A DNA stretch of 64,000 nt, from assembly GCF_003255815.1 (NCBI RefSeq), contig NC_037674.1:20928084-20992083 (forward strand), in the 5' to 3' direction. Numbering within the stretch: position 1 is the first letter of the stretch; each line of letters opens with the position of its first letter. A program made the position numbers and the translations under genes. Shown here in pieces: positions 55,201 to 64,000 of the stretch. The notes beneath the pieces were generated by a model, which saw only the letters and a list, made by a program, of their open reading frames with translations, made no database searches and had not been told where the DNA came from. The stretch comes from Theropithecus gelada. Taxonomy: Eukaryota > Chordata > Mammalia > Primates > Cercopithecidae.

Positions 55201-55800
55201 ATCAGAACTTATCTGTATCCCTTCCCAAGCTTATGGCCTTATATCCCCAAGCCTGGGGAGGTACTCAATATTTATTGAATGAATAGTTGGGTTGGAAAGG
55301 GTTGCTTGTGACTAAGTCCAAAAAACCAAATTCATTAAGGAGACAGCTCGTGGTTTGGGAAATGACTTTGTTTAAATTTGGGGCTTTTTTTTTTTTTTTT
55401 TCTGGCTGGACAAATGTATAAACACATCTGGAACGGGGGTGCTTGAAATGTCAGTCAGGGCCCAGGGTCTGTGTGTGCGTGTCTGCGTGGCTGGTGTTCT
55501 GCCAGTGAAAATGAAATTGAATGTTGAAAGGAAACCGGATTCCTTTGCAGAACAGTTTCTCCCCCATGTTGCCTGTATCTAGCTTTGTTAATCCGATGTG
55601 TTGTAACACAGGAAATGTCTTATAAAGAATGGAGACAGATCCATGACAAGGCATTTCTGGGCATAGATGTACTTTTTTCTTCTCCTTTCACCTTTCCTTG
55701 CTCCACTGTCTACTATATAACTCCTCGTTGACTCTGAAGACTTGGTAAATAGGAGTAGTTTGGGTAGTTTATGAAAAGCTGCCCAGACCTGGCTTGAAGC
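55201..55800. other. Presumed intron, nothing recognised
   Basis: Unique-looking; short (GT) run near 55470. Confidence 0.4.
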
Positions 55801-55813
55801 CAACCAGTTGCTT

Positions 55814-56108
55814 TTTTGTTTTGTTTTGTTTTTTTTTTTTTTTGAGATGGAGTCTCACTCTATCACCCAGGCTGGAGTGCAGTGGCATGATCTCAGCTCA
55901 CTGCAACCTCCACCTCCTGGGTTCAAGTGATTCCCCTACCTCAGCCTCCTGAGTAGCTGGGACCACCACGCTCGGCTAAGTTTTGTATTTTTAGGAGAGA
56001 TGGGGTTTCACCATGTTGGCCAGGCTGGTCTTGAACTCCTGACCTTGTGATCCACCCACCTCAGCCTCCCAAAGTGCTGGGATTACAGGTGTGAGCCACT
56101 GCGCCGGG
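55814..56108 (-). mobile_element. AluS-like element, antisense
   Basis: CAACCAGTTGCTT at 55801-55813 and CAACCAGTAGCTT at 56109-56121. Confidence 0.92.
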
Positions 56109-56445
56109 CAACCAGTAGCTTCTTAATCCCAACCTTAAAAATCTTTGTAATCCCCTGATGTGGATGGTAATAATAATAAAGAAAAGTAGATCTAGCCAAT
56201 CATCCCTGTGATTTACATTGAGAAAGTGCTAAATTGGGACAGGAGGTAGAGAACTTTGCGGAAAAAACAAAACAGAACAACAACCACAAAAAAAAAAAAA
56301 ACCCCGGAGTTTTAGAACACACTGGGACTATCTATGTCTATAACTTTGGGAAGGGCAAATACTGGTGTTATGGACTCACTAAATTCATATATTGAAACCC
56401 TAACCCCCAGTATCTTAGAATGTGACTGTATTAGGAGATAGTGCC

Positions 56446-56566
56446 TTAGTCAGAAGTGGTGGTGAGCACCTGTAGCCCCAGCTACTTGGAGGGCTGAGAT
56501 GGGAGAACTGCTTGAGCTCAGAAGTTTGAGGCTAGCCTGGGCAACATAGCAAGACCTTGTCTCAAT
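56446..56566 (+). mobile_element. Alu right-arm-like fragment
   Basis: AGTGGTGGTGAGCACCTGTAG to CTTGTCTCAATAAA; diverged and lacking the first arm. Confidence 0.75.
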
Positions 56567-56578
56567 AAAAGAATAATT

Positions 56579-56886
56579 AGCCAGGCATGGTGGCTCACGC
56601 CTGTAATCCCAGCACTTTGGGAGGCCGAGGTGAGCAGATCACTTGAGGCTGGGAGTTTGAGACTAGCCTAGCCAACATAGGGGAACCCCACCTCTACTAA
56701 AAATTCAAAAAATTAGCTGGTGGGGGGATAGTGTGCATCTGTAATTCCAACTACTCAGGGGGTTGAGGCATGAGAATCACTTGAACCCGAGAGGAGGAGG
56801 TTGCATTGAGCCAAGATCATCACACCACTGCATTCTAGCCTGGGCAACAGAGCAAGACTCTGTCTCAAAAAAAAAAAAAAAAAAAT
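56579..56886 (+). mobile_element. AluS-like element
   Basis: Set in the tail of the fragment; AAAGAATAATTA at 56567-56578 and 56887-56898. Confidence 0.9.
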
Positions 56887-57183
56887 TAAAGAATAATTAA
56901 ATTTAGATCATTAGAGTGGGGTCCTAATCAAATATGAATAGTATCCTTATAAGAAGAAGACTCGTCAGGAGCATATGTGCATAGAGAAAAGGCCACCCAA
57001 AGGCACAGTGAGAAGGTGGCCCTCTGCAGACCGGGGAGAGAGGTCCCAGGAGAAACCAGTCTCGTCAGCACCGAGGTCTTGGACTTTCAATCTCCAGAAC
57101 TTTGAGAAAATAAATTTCTGTTCTAGATTTCATCTAGTCTATAGTGTTTTGTTATGGCAGCCCTAGCAAATTAATACAACTGG

Positions 57184-58080
57184 TTCTACCAAATGGACAA
57201 TTGGTTTAAAAAAATGGCTACAACTGGGCACATCTCTTTTAAGTCATGATCCCGACATGTCCATCACTTTCTCTTAGGATCCTTTACCCCACCTACACAG
57301 AAGAGTCTCCCATGTACTTTCCTTCTACAGACACCCTGTGTAGTCCCTAGGATCCTGCCTGAGGTTGTTAAAGTCATATTCACCTTCATGATTTTGATTG
57401 TTAGGAAGAGAGAAACTTGGCCTCTTCAGTAAGTGATGCAGGTTAGTTGTTGTGCCATGTACATAGTAAGTACTTTATAAATGCATGGTGGGTGATGGGT
57501 GACGATGTTGATGATCATCCTTGAATACCATGGGGTGACTCCCTTCTGATCATAATGAATCTCCATGTTTTGGCTCTAGCCCAGTCCTCAGGGAATTTTC
57601 ATTCTGCCCAACTGGGAACCAGCAGCTCTGACCCTAGCTACGTGAATGGAGAGAAAATGGCTTGTCTTTATCCTGGGACCAATTTCTGATTTCTGGGAGG
57701 GAGGGCTGCTTCTGGAAGTGGGGATTGTGGTGATTTCACTCTATGATAACTTTTTTATATCTTTGGCTATTTGTTCTAAGGTAGCCCATGATGTCTTTAT
57801 AGGAAAATGATGCGTTTTAACAACCACCGTGTTTGCAGTATAGATTGTGAGAGCTCTTCAAGACAGTGCTGGTCTAGTAAATGTGGTTTCGTGTTTCTGT
57901 GAGCACATAAATGATGCTTGAGATGGATGAAGGGCATCTGAGTTTGGAGGAAAGTCATGAGCCTTTCAAGGTCTAGGTGATGAAATCCAAGCTTGTTTTG
58001 AATCATTGAATAAGAAAGGTCTTTAATGGCAACTAGACACCTCCACTTATTTTATACTCAGGGAATGGACTCAAAATGGC
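57184..58080. other. Presumed intron, nothing recognised
   Basis: No coding match; a MIR-like trace around 57460-57490. Confidence 0.4.
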
Positions 58081-58084
58081 TAAA

Positions 58085-58215
58085 TGACTATCTCATGGTC
58101 TCACAATCTCCATTTCCTCACTTATAAAATGGGAATAGTAATTCCCAGCTCTCTGGATTTTGTGAGTAATTATGTAAAGTGCATAGCACAATGCCTGTCA
58201 CATATCAAGACTTCC
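58085..58215 (+). mobile_element. MIR element
   Basis: CTCCATTTCCTCACTTATAAA, GGGAATAGTAATTCCCAGC and GCATAGCACAATGCCTGTCA in the MIR order. Confidence 0.8.
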
Positions 58216-61200
58216 ACAAATGATTTGGGGACTTGCGAGGAGAGATTGGGAGGAAGGGTTTCCGTTCTAATTATGTTCCAGGCCTGCTTATTAAAGCCTT
58301 GTTATTCTTTGTCACAAAAATTCACATCTCAGGTCAATCTAAGGAGTTATTAGAACAAGTGTCCCCATTTGAAAGCCTGCTTGTGAACTTCTATTTTCCT
58401 TTTGTCGTTTAGAAGATAGCAAAGTTTTAGAGGATAGCAAAGTTTGATGCCACCCAGCCTGCTCCTTTATTCCATTGATGAAGAAAACATGGCCCAAAAT
58501 GGGTCAGGATGAGCTATGCCTAGCACTCCCTGGGCTGTGGTCCTCGGTCTTTTGACTTTTGATATGCCCTCAGACAAAGCTTCACTGGGAATGGGTCAGT
58601 GTCATCTAGCTGGACACTGGAGACACGTGAGCTGTCTACACCTCATTCTATCCCAACTATTAAAGGATTGAGTTTAGAGTCTCTCCAACTATGTTCAAAT
58701 AACAGATGTATACCTTGTAATTAAAGAGTGTTTTCTCATTATGGTAAGACCTCACACACTGGATTTCAAGGAATGATATGCCTGAATGAAATGGCCAGTC
58801 CGGTTTACAGTGAACTTCTTGCATGTCAGATTCTGAGTGGAAATCCCAATGCTCCTGAGGCTGATGAGTAGTTTTAATGTGGTCATTTAACAAACTCAGG
58901 AAAACAAGTTGATCCCTGTTGTGTGACTGGGAGTACATTGATTCCACATCAGACTTCTTTTTCCAGTGAGTCGTGTCCTACAGTCTGCAGATGGGCACAC
59001 ACAGGCATATACAGACTAGGGAAGGAAACCTGAAAATTACCTGACCAGAGGCCAACTATGAGTGGTGGGGTTGAAGTAGAGCTAAGTTGTGCTTATTTAT
59101 GTACTAGAACGTGAGAAGTCAGGCTCCCACTGGCTACAGCAAGCAGAAAAACAAGGTGTTCTTTTTTTTTTTTTCTATATAATTCAGTCAAAACTCTTAA
59201 CTTTCAGTTGCAATAATCCAATTGACTGACATGTGTTTTCTTTCCTGGATTCTGAATGCAAGCATTTTCCTTGTGTAAATATAATTCTTGTTTTCTGCTT
59301 AGCAATTGTATTGGTTTGGTGAAATTGTCAGTTCTCTTGTTATAATGCATTCTCTGATTGTAAAAGAAGCATAGGCCAGGGAAATGTGTAGGACATTTCT
59401 CAGGAGCAAAGGGAGCCACTGTTTCATTGTAAAGTCCTCATTAGCAACTCTTAATCAGTAACTCTGTAAAGAAAATTCCTACAGTTTTGCCCTGAAGAGT
59501 GAGGGAACTAAAGAACCCCAGTGCGGCTCCAGTTCATGAATCATCAGAGAGCTATATAGATTGTTCCTGTTTCCCGATGACTCAGTCCTGGCCCACTACT
59601 GGTGTACTTGCTTCACAGCTTAATATTTAAACAAATGTTTGGATTTATAACAGCTCCAGAGGGAGAGTTTCAACATGGCCCTGCAGGGCTAAGTGAAGAT
59701 TGCTCCATTTTCTTTATTTGTTAACAATATACTAATACAGTTCCTGAACACACAGGCAAGAATAGCACTGCCATTACTCAAGAGGAGGTGTGCCAAGAGG
59801 AAGAGCACAGCTGCTATCCTTTCTCGGAACAGCACTCATTCAGTTTTCAAGGAGTGTGCTTTTCTTCTCTCTCACAGTGCCTTAGACCTTTACTCCACTT
59901 TGAATAATTCTAGTATGGCTACTTACATTCTGTCTTCATTATATTCACCTGAACAAGTGGATATAATGTCATAGTTCACATTCTTCCTTCTTCTTTATCC
60001 CCTATAGCTGATTGTCGCAAAAATGTCAATGTGTGTCTCACATTCACACCCTTCATCTCTGTTCCCATTGCCCAGACCCCACCCTCACTGGTGCCTGAAT
60101 TTCTGAAACAGCCACTTAATGGATCTTCATATTCCTGGTCTTTCCTTTTATAACAGATAGACTCTTCTTACCCGTCATTGACTCTGCAGTGCCTAGCACA
60201 ATGCCTGGCATCTAGTAAACACTCAAAAATGCTGAACTCAACTGAATTGCTCCAATTCATCCTCTCAACTTCTCCTGGGGACTCTTTCTAAGTCTTTCTA
60301 AACCCAGCTTTATTAAGACCTTCCAAGGGCTCTCACTGCCATTAGCGGTAACCACAGGCTTAAATGCACACCAGGGCTGAGTAGGTAACAAATGAACAAC
60401 ATAGGCTGAGTGGGGCTGGAGTGAACTGAAACCTTGTGCAGGGTGGAGAAGACCAATGACTGCTCAGCTCCAGCCAAGAGTTTCCATGTGAGAATGTGGG
60501 CTTAGTGTTAGAGGCCAAGAATCTGGAATATTTTTGGCGAGATTTCCAAATTTTTTAATGTTGATGCTGAATTCAAAATTCAAGAAAAGCACTGTGAGCC
60601 AAGCAAAACACGGCTCCGGCCTGCACTTGGCTTGCAGGTTGCTGCTTTGTGACCCCTAGATCAAATTGCCATTGTCTGGGATTAAGCTCTCAGACGTAAA
60701 CTTTAGTAACACATGCCTAGCCAATCTTCTTTCTCCCTCTTCCCAGTGCGCTCGACTGCCCTCCTTTATATCCACAGTTAGGAGATTCTCATTGCAAGTG
60801 ATTCTACTTTCAAAATCTTGAACTCAACTGTCCAAAAGTAGCCCAAACAGGTCCCTGCCATAACTTCCCTTTTTCTGCTATGTAATTCCTTTTTCTTCAG
60901 CTGCCTAGATGTCAACTTTGGCTTTTTTTTTTCTTCCAGAAACCTTTCCCACATCTCCTGAAATTTTTCTCTCTTCCCAGCCTCTATCTTATCTGAATGT
61001 TTATTTGCATTTCTAATGCTCACACCTGGACCACTCCAATAGTCTCCTAACTGTTTGTGAAAATCAGCCTGTGTCAAACTGGTTCTGTTTCTCCTCCAAC
61101 AACAGGGTTAATTTGTTCCAACACCAGAAGTTTCTCCTACTCAAAGCTGCTCCTTTGTGCGATCACTTTCCAGAACTTTGTTTTCCCGTGTAAAGCCTCA

Positions 61201-61320
61201 ATGCCCTAGCTAAAAGAGTGGGAGGGGGCCAGGCCTGGAGAAATCGCTGTCTCTCAGCACGCAGCCTTTGAGTAGGCGCCATTTGAGAGCGCCATTGAGT
61301 AGGCGCTCAATGAATACTTG
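58216..61320. other. Presumed intron, mostly unique
   Basis: No gene seen. A MIR-tail-like GCCTAGCACAATGCCTGGCA lies at about 60190, and 60.78-61.08 kb resembles an old repeat rather than the 99-residue antisense frame it encodes. Confidence 0.45.
61268..61315. repeat. Short repeat cluster GAGTAGGCGC
   Basis: GAGTAGGCGC occurs twice about 25 bases apart, with GAGCGC between and GCGCTC after, giving short direct and inverted repeats. Confidence 0.6.
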
Positions 61321-61333
61321 TGGAAACATTCTT

Positions 61334-61637
61334 TTTATTTATTTATTTATTTTTTTGAGACGAAGTCTCGCTCTGTCGCCCAGGCTGGAGTGCTGTGGTG
61401 CGATCTCGGTTCACTGCAACCTCTGCCTCCCAGGTTCAGGCAATTCTTCTGCCTCAGCCTCCCAAGTAGCTGGGACTACAAGTGCGTGCCACCACGACTG
61501 GCTAACTTTTTGTATTTTTAGTAGAGACGGAGTTTCACCGTGTTAGCCAGGATGGTCTCAATCTCCTGACCTCATGATCCACCTGCCTCAGCCTCCCAAA
61601 GTGTTGGGATTACAGGCGTGAGCCACCGTGCCCAGCC
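61334..61637 (-). mobile_element. AluY-like element, antisense
   Basis: TTTA tail; perfect duplication TGGAAACATTCTT at 61321-61333 and 61638-61650. Confidence 0.93.
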
Positions 61638-61650
61638 TGGAAACATTCTT

Positions 61651-62179
61651 AAATAGCAGCAGAATTGTGACCATGCGGATTTCATGTAAGTCTGTTTCGT
61701 GAAGATGCACTTACATATTTAGCACAGCTAAACGTAAGTAATTTAATCCTGTATCATTTGTGCAGGTAAAAATTCTCCTAAGAAAAATTCAGCTTAGATT
61801 ATGTTTCCTGATTTTCACTTCTGCAAATTTAGCCACTGTGCGATTGAGACAAATTCAGTGTAGGTATAAACCTGAATTTGCACAGACTTATATGCTGCAG
61901 AAAACTTGTTTCTTACCTTCCTCTCCGAGCACTTCTGGCGGATGCCCTCCTTTATCAAGGTTAAATGGATAAAACAGATGTGAAGATTTTTCTTGGTAGA
62001 GAAGATATCTTAAGTTTCAATAGAATGAAGGATAGTATATGACAAAGGAAAGGAAGGCCACGTGCTGCTGCTTCTAGAGCAGTTACTGCATTAAAAACTC
62101 AAACTGTAACTATGTTATTTCGTTGCAAAAATTTAGCTCAATCACCCACATAATTGTAACATTCTTCGGTAATATGTAA
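61651..62179. other. Presumed intron, source of a templated copy
   Basis: No gene. Positions 61761-61781 recur inverted inside the next Alu. Confidence 0.6.
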
Positions 62180-62194
62180 TTAAATTGCATTTTA

Positions 62195-62533
62195 GAGGTG
62201 GCGTCTTTTTTTTTTTTTTTCCTTTTTAAGACGGAGTCTTGCTCTGTTGCCCAGGCTGGAGTGCAGTGGCAGGATCTTGGCTCACTGCAAGCTCCGCCTC
62301 CCAGGTTCAAGTGTGTCTCCTGACTCAGCCTCCTGAGTAGTTGGGGTTACAGGCACCTACCATCATGCCTGGCTAGTTTTTGTATTTTTTAGAGAGAAGG
62401 TTTCACCATGTTGGCCAGGCTGGTCTTGAACTCCTGACCTCAAGTGATCTACCTGCCTTGGCCTCCCAAAGTGCTGGGATTAGGAGAATTTTTATTAGGA
62501 GAATTTTTACCTGCATGAGCCACCGCACCTGGC
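62195..62533 (-). mobile_element. Alu, antisense, with an internal foreign insertion
   Basis: Duplication TTAAATTGCATTTTA at 62180-62194 and 62534-62548. Between GGGA and GAGCCACC the normal Alu bases are replaced by 15 bases in tandem plus a stretch matching 61761-61781 inverted. Confidence 0.92.
62480..62515 (-). repeat. Templated insertion in the Alu
   Basis: TTAGGAGAATTTTTA twice in tandem (62480-62494, 62495-62509). Positions 62495-62515 are the exact reverse complement of 61761-61781. Confidence 0.9.
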
Positions 62534-62548
62534 TTAAATTGCATTTTA

Positions 62549-63505
62549 AATGCCACCTGACAGTTTAGTGGATATGTGAGGAGAAGGAGCTGAGCAAAAA
62601 TTTGTTAAACATGTAAAAGCTTCTATCTGACTGAATAGTTAGCACATGCATTTTAATCTAGATGTATTATAATGTACCTGGGATTTGTTTTAATCAAGTA
62701 TGGTGAGGCCAACAGATCAGGAGGTGACTGCCATGAAGGAAGAAGCTCTTACTCACAGTTCCCTAGAAACAGGAGGCATAACACCCCACATGGGGCCATA
62801 GGGGAAAGCACCTGCGTAGGTCAGGGGGCAGAAAAAGTGAGGGGAAAGAACAGGCGAAAGACGGTATTGGGAGGCCGGGGAAAGGGCTGACCAGGTTTGA
62901 GATGGGCTGGTTTGAATAATTTTAGAGTGCTCCAGGGTGCATGAGCTGCCTGTAGTCGTATTTGTCTGATGCCTGGCCCTGGAATAATCAGGGCAGAGGA
63001 AAATTGCCTCCTGGAGTGTAAAAGCCAGATAGAGGAGCTGGTTCAGAATATGGCTCTGGATTGGTTGGTTTACATATCAAAGGTGTGGTCATAGGCAAGT
63101 CAGGCAAGCCTTTTACCATCTCTCAGAATGAGTTAGTTGTGGGAGGGGCAGTCTCTCTGGGATTAGCAAGGTCCCCAAATGTCAAACCATAAAAAAAATA
63201 CAGACAATGAAAAACAGAATTAATACAGCAGGACTCAGAATATTTACAGCAAGGGGAAACAGTCAGTTGCCTTCCTGGTTTCATGAAGTATCTAATGCAG
63301 TGCCATTGATATGTGCTGTAAATATTACTGGACACATTACTTGCATGTATTTCAGATTAAGATGAGATCACGCTAAGAATCTCATTTATGGGCTGTTCAG
63401 CATTTTCTTGGCGCCTGAAGTTGTGCTAATCAGGTGACAGTAACAATTTCCTTTCTGAGATATTTCCAGATTTTGACCTGCCTTCTTAGCGTTTAAGTCA
63501 GAGGG
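62549..63505. other. Presumed intron, nothing recognised
   Basis: No gene or named repeat. Confidence 0.4.
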
Positions 63506-63930
63506 TGTGATGGTTAATTTTATGTTCCAGTTTGAGTAGGCTATGGGGTGCCGAGAAATTTGGTGAAACCGTATTCTGGGTGTGCCTGTGAGGGTGTTTC
63601 TGGATGAGAGTAACATTTGAATGGGTAGATTGAGCAAAGCAGATTGTCTTCCCCAGTGTGGGTTGGCCTTACGCAATCAGCTGAAAGCCTGAATAGAACA
63701 AAAAGGCTAACATTCCCATGAATGAGAGACAATCAGCCCTCCCTGCCTGGGTATCTTGGAGCTGGGACATTGGATGTTCTCCTGCCTGGAGACTCAACTG
63801 AAACATGGCTCGTCCTGTGTCTTGAGCTGGTGTTGAGACTGAAACTGTACCATAGGCTCTCCCAGGTCTTCAGCTTGCTGACTACAGATCTGGGACTTAG
63901 CTTCCATAATCTTGTGAGTCAGTTTCCAGG
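63506..63930 (+). mobile_element. MLT2-like ERVL LTR
   Basis: TGTGATGGTTAATTTTATGT start, TTCTGGGTGTGCCTGTGAGG, GAATAGAACAAAAAGGCTAAC and CCATAATCTTGTGAGTCAGTT follow the MLT2 order. The 3' end is uncertain; no coding interior. Confidence 0.75.
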
Positions 63931-64000
63931 AATGTCCTTCATGTAATAGGGAAATGATGATGTTTGTTTTGGTTGCCTCCCTTGTTCCTTTCACCTCCTC

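Larger units (their letters stand above)
56366..57178 (+). mobile_element. MLT1/MST-type LTR (ERVL-MaLR) with nested Alus
   Basis: TGTTATGGACTCACTAAATT start and TGTTATGGCAGCCCTAGC ... AATACA end; GAAAATAAATTTCTGTT poly(A) region. A perfect 5-base duplication ACTGG at 56361-56365 and 57179-57183 defines it. No internal region. Confidence 0.9.
52944..64000 (+). other. SQOR: Presumed SQOR intron 1 (inferred)
   Basis: If the CpG island is the SQOR promoter, everything after the GT at 52944 is intron. No segment matches the SQOR N-terminus or flavin-binding motif as I know them. Confidence 0.4.

Noticed and set aside
60778..61077. 99-codon antisense frame rich in Lys and Glu
   Set aside because: No recognisable family; its + strand looks like an old repeat with pyrimidine-rich stretches, and there is no promoter or splice evidence.
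1..64000. CRISPR arrays, tRNA, rRNA, operons, phage or plasmid modules
   Set aside because: None present. Regular repeats are Alus and microsatellites, and gene structure is intron-containing and primate-like.

Overview
This is nuclear DNA of a primate, most likely an Old World monkey. About 64 recognisable Alu elements take up roughly a quarter to a third of the window. The youngest carry changes I associate with cercopithecid AluY rather than human AluY: GGCCGGATCTC in the left arm, CGGCTAGTTTTTTG, CCCGTCTCGG and GGCTTGAGCC. There is no prokaryotic, viral-genome, CRISPR, tRNA or rRNA content. I found no new molecular system; the most interesting signals are patches of locally copied DNA. 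The protein-coding gene is BLOC1S6 (pallidin, a BLOC-1 subunit), on the + strand. Five coding exons (17060-17141, 22061-22202, 29379-29466, 31720-31806, 32994-33113) join in frame, each with GT/AG junctions, into a 172-residue protein plus stop. A TATA-less CpG-rich promoter with paired ETS sites and a CCAAT box lies just upstream (about 16.6-17.06 kb). The 3' UTR probably runs to a poly(A) signal at 37313. It carries four Alus, one of them of the monkey-type AluY class and interrupted by a 386-base assembly gap. Layout: 1-16.6 kb is intergenic and repeat-rich (Alu, an L1 3' end, two solo ERV1-type LTRs, one of them nested in an older LTR, and MaLR LTRs). 16.6-37.3 kb is BLOC1S6; intron 2 holds a decayed antisense L1 split by seven Alus. 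38.3-39.3 kb is a processed PSMB3 pseudogene on the - strand, with its own target-site duplication and an Alu inside it. 39.3-52 kb is intergenic with Alu, THE1-like, LTR, MER5A and MIR remnants. 52.3-53.4 kb is a second CpG island with a strong G-quadruplex motif and a plausible splice donor; from known primate synteny it is probably the promoter and noncoding first exon of SQOR. 53.4-64 kb would then be SQOR intron 1, with MaLR, MIR, Alu and MLT2-like elements and no SQOR coding exon seen. Three places look like short templated copies of nearby DNA: an intron-3 segment repeated in the 3' UTR, an Alu/L1 junction patched into an LTR in intron 2, and a 21-base inverted copy inside an Alu near 62.5 kb. 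These, the PSMB3 insertion history, inverted Alus around exons 2 to 4, and purine/pyrimidine tracts grown from Alu A-rich segments are the main points for follow-up.
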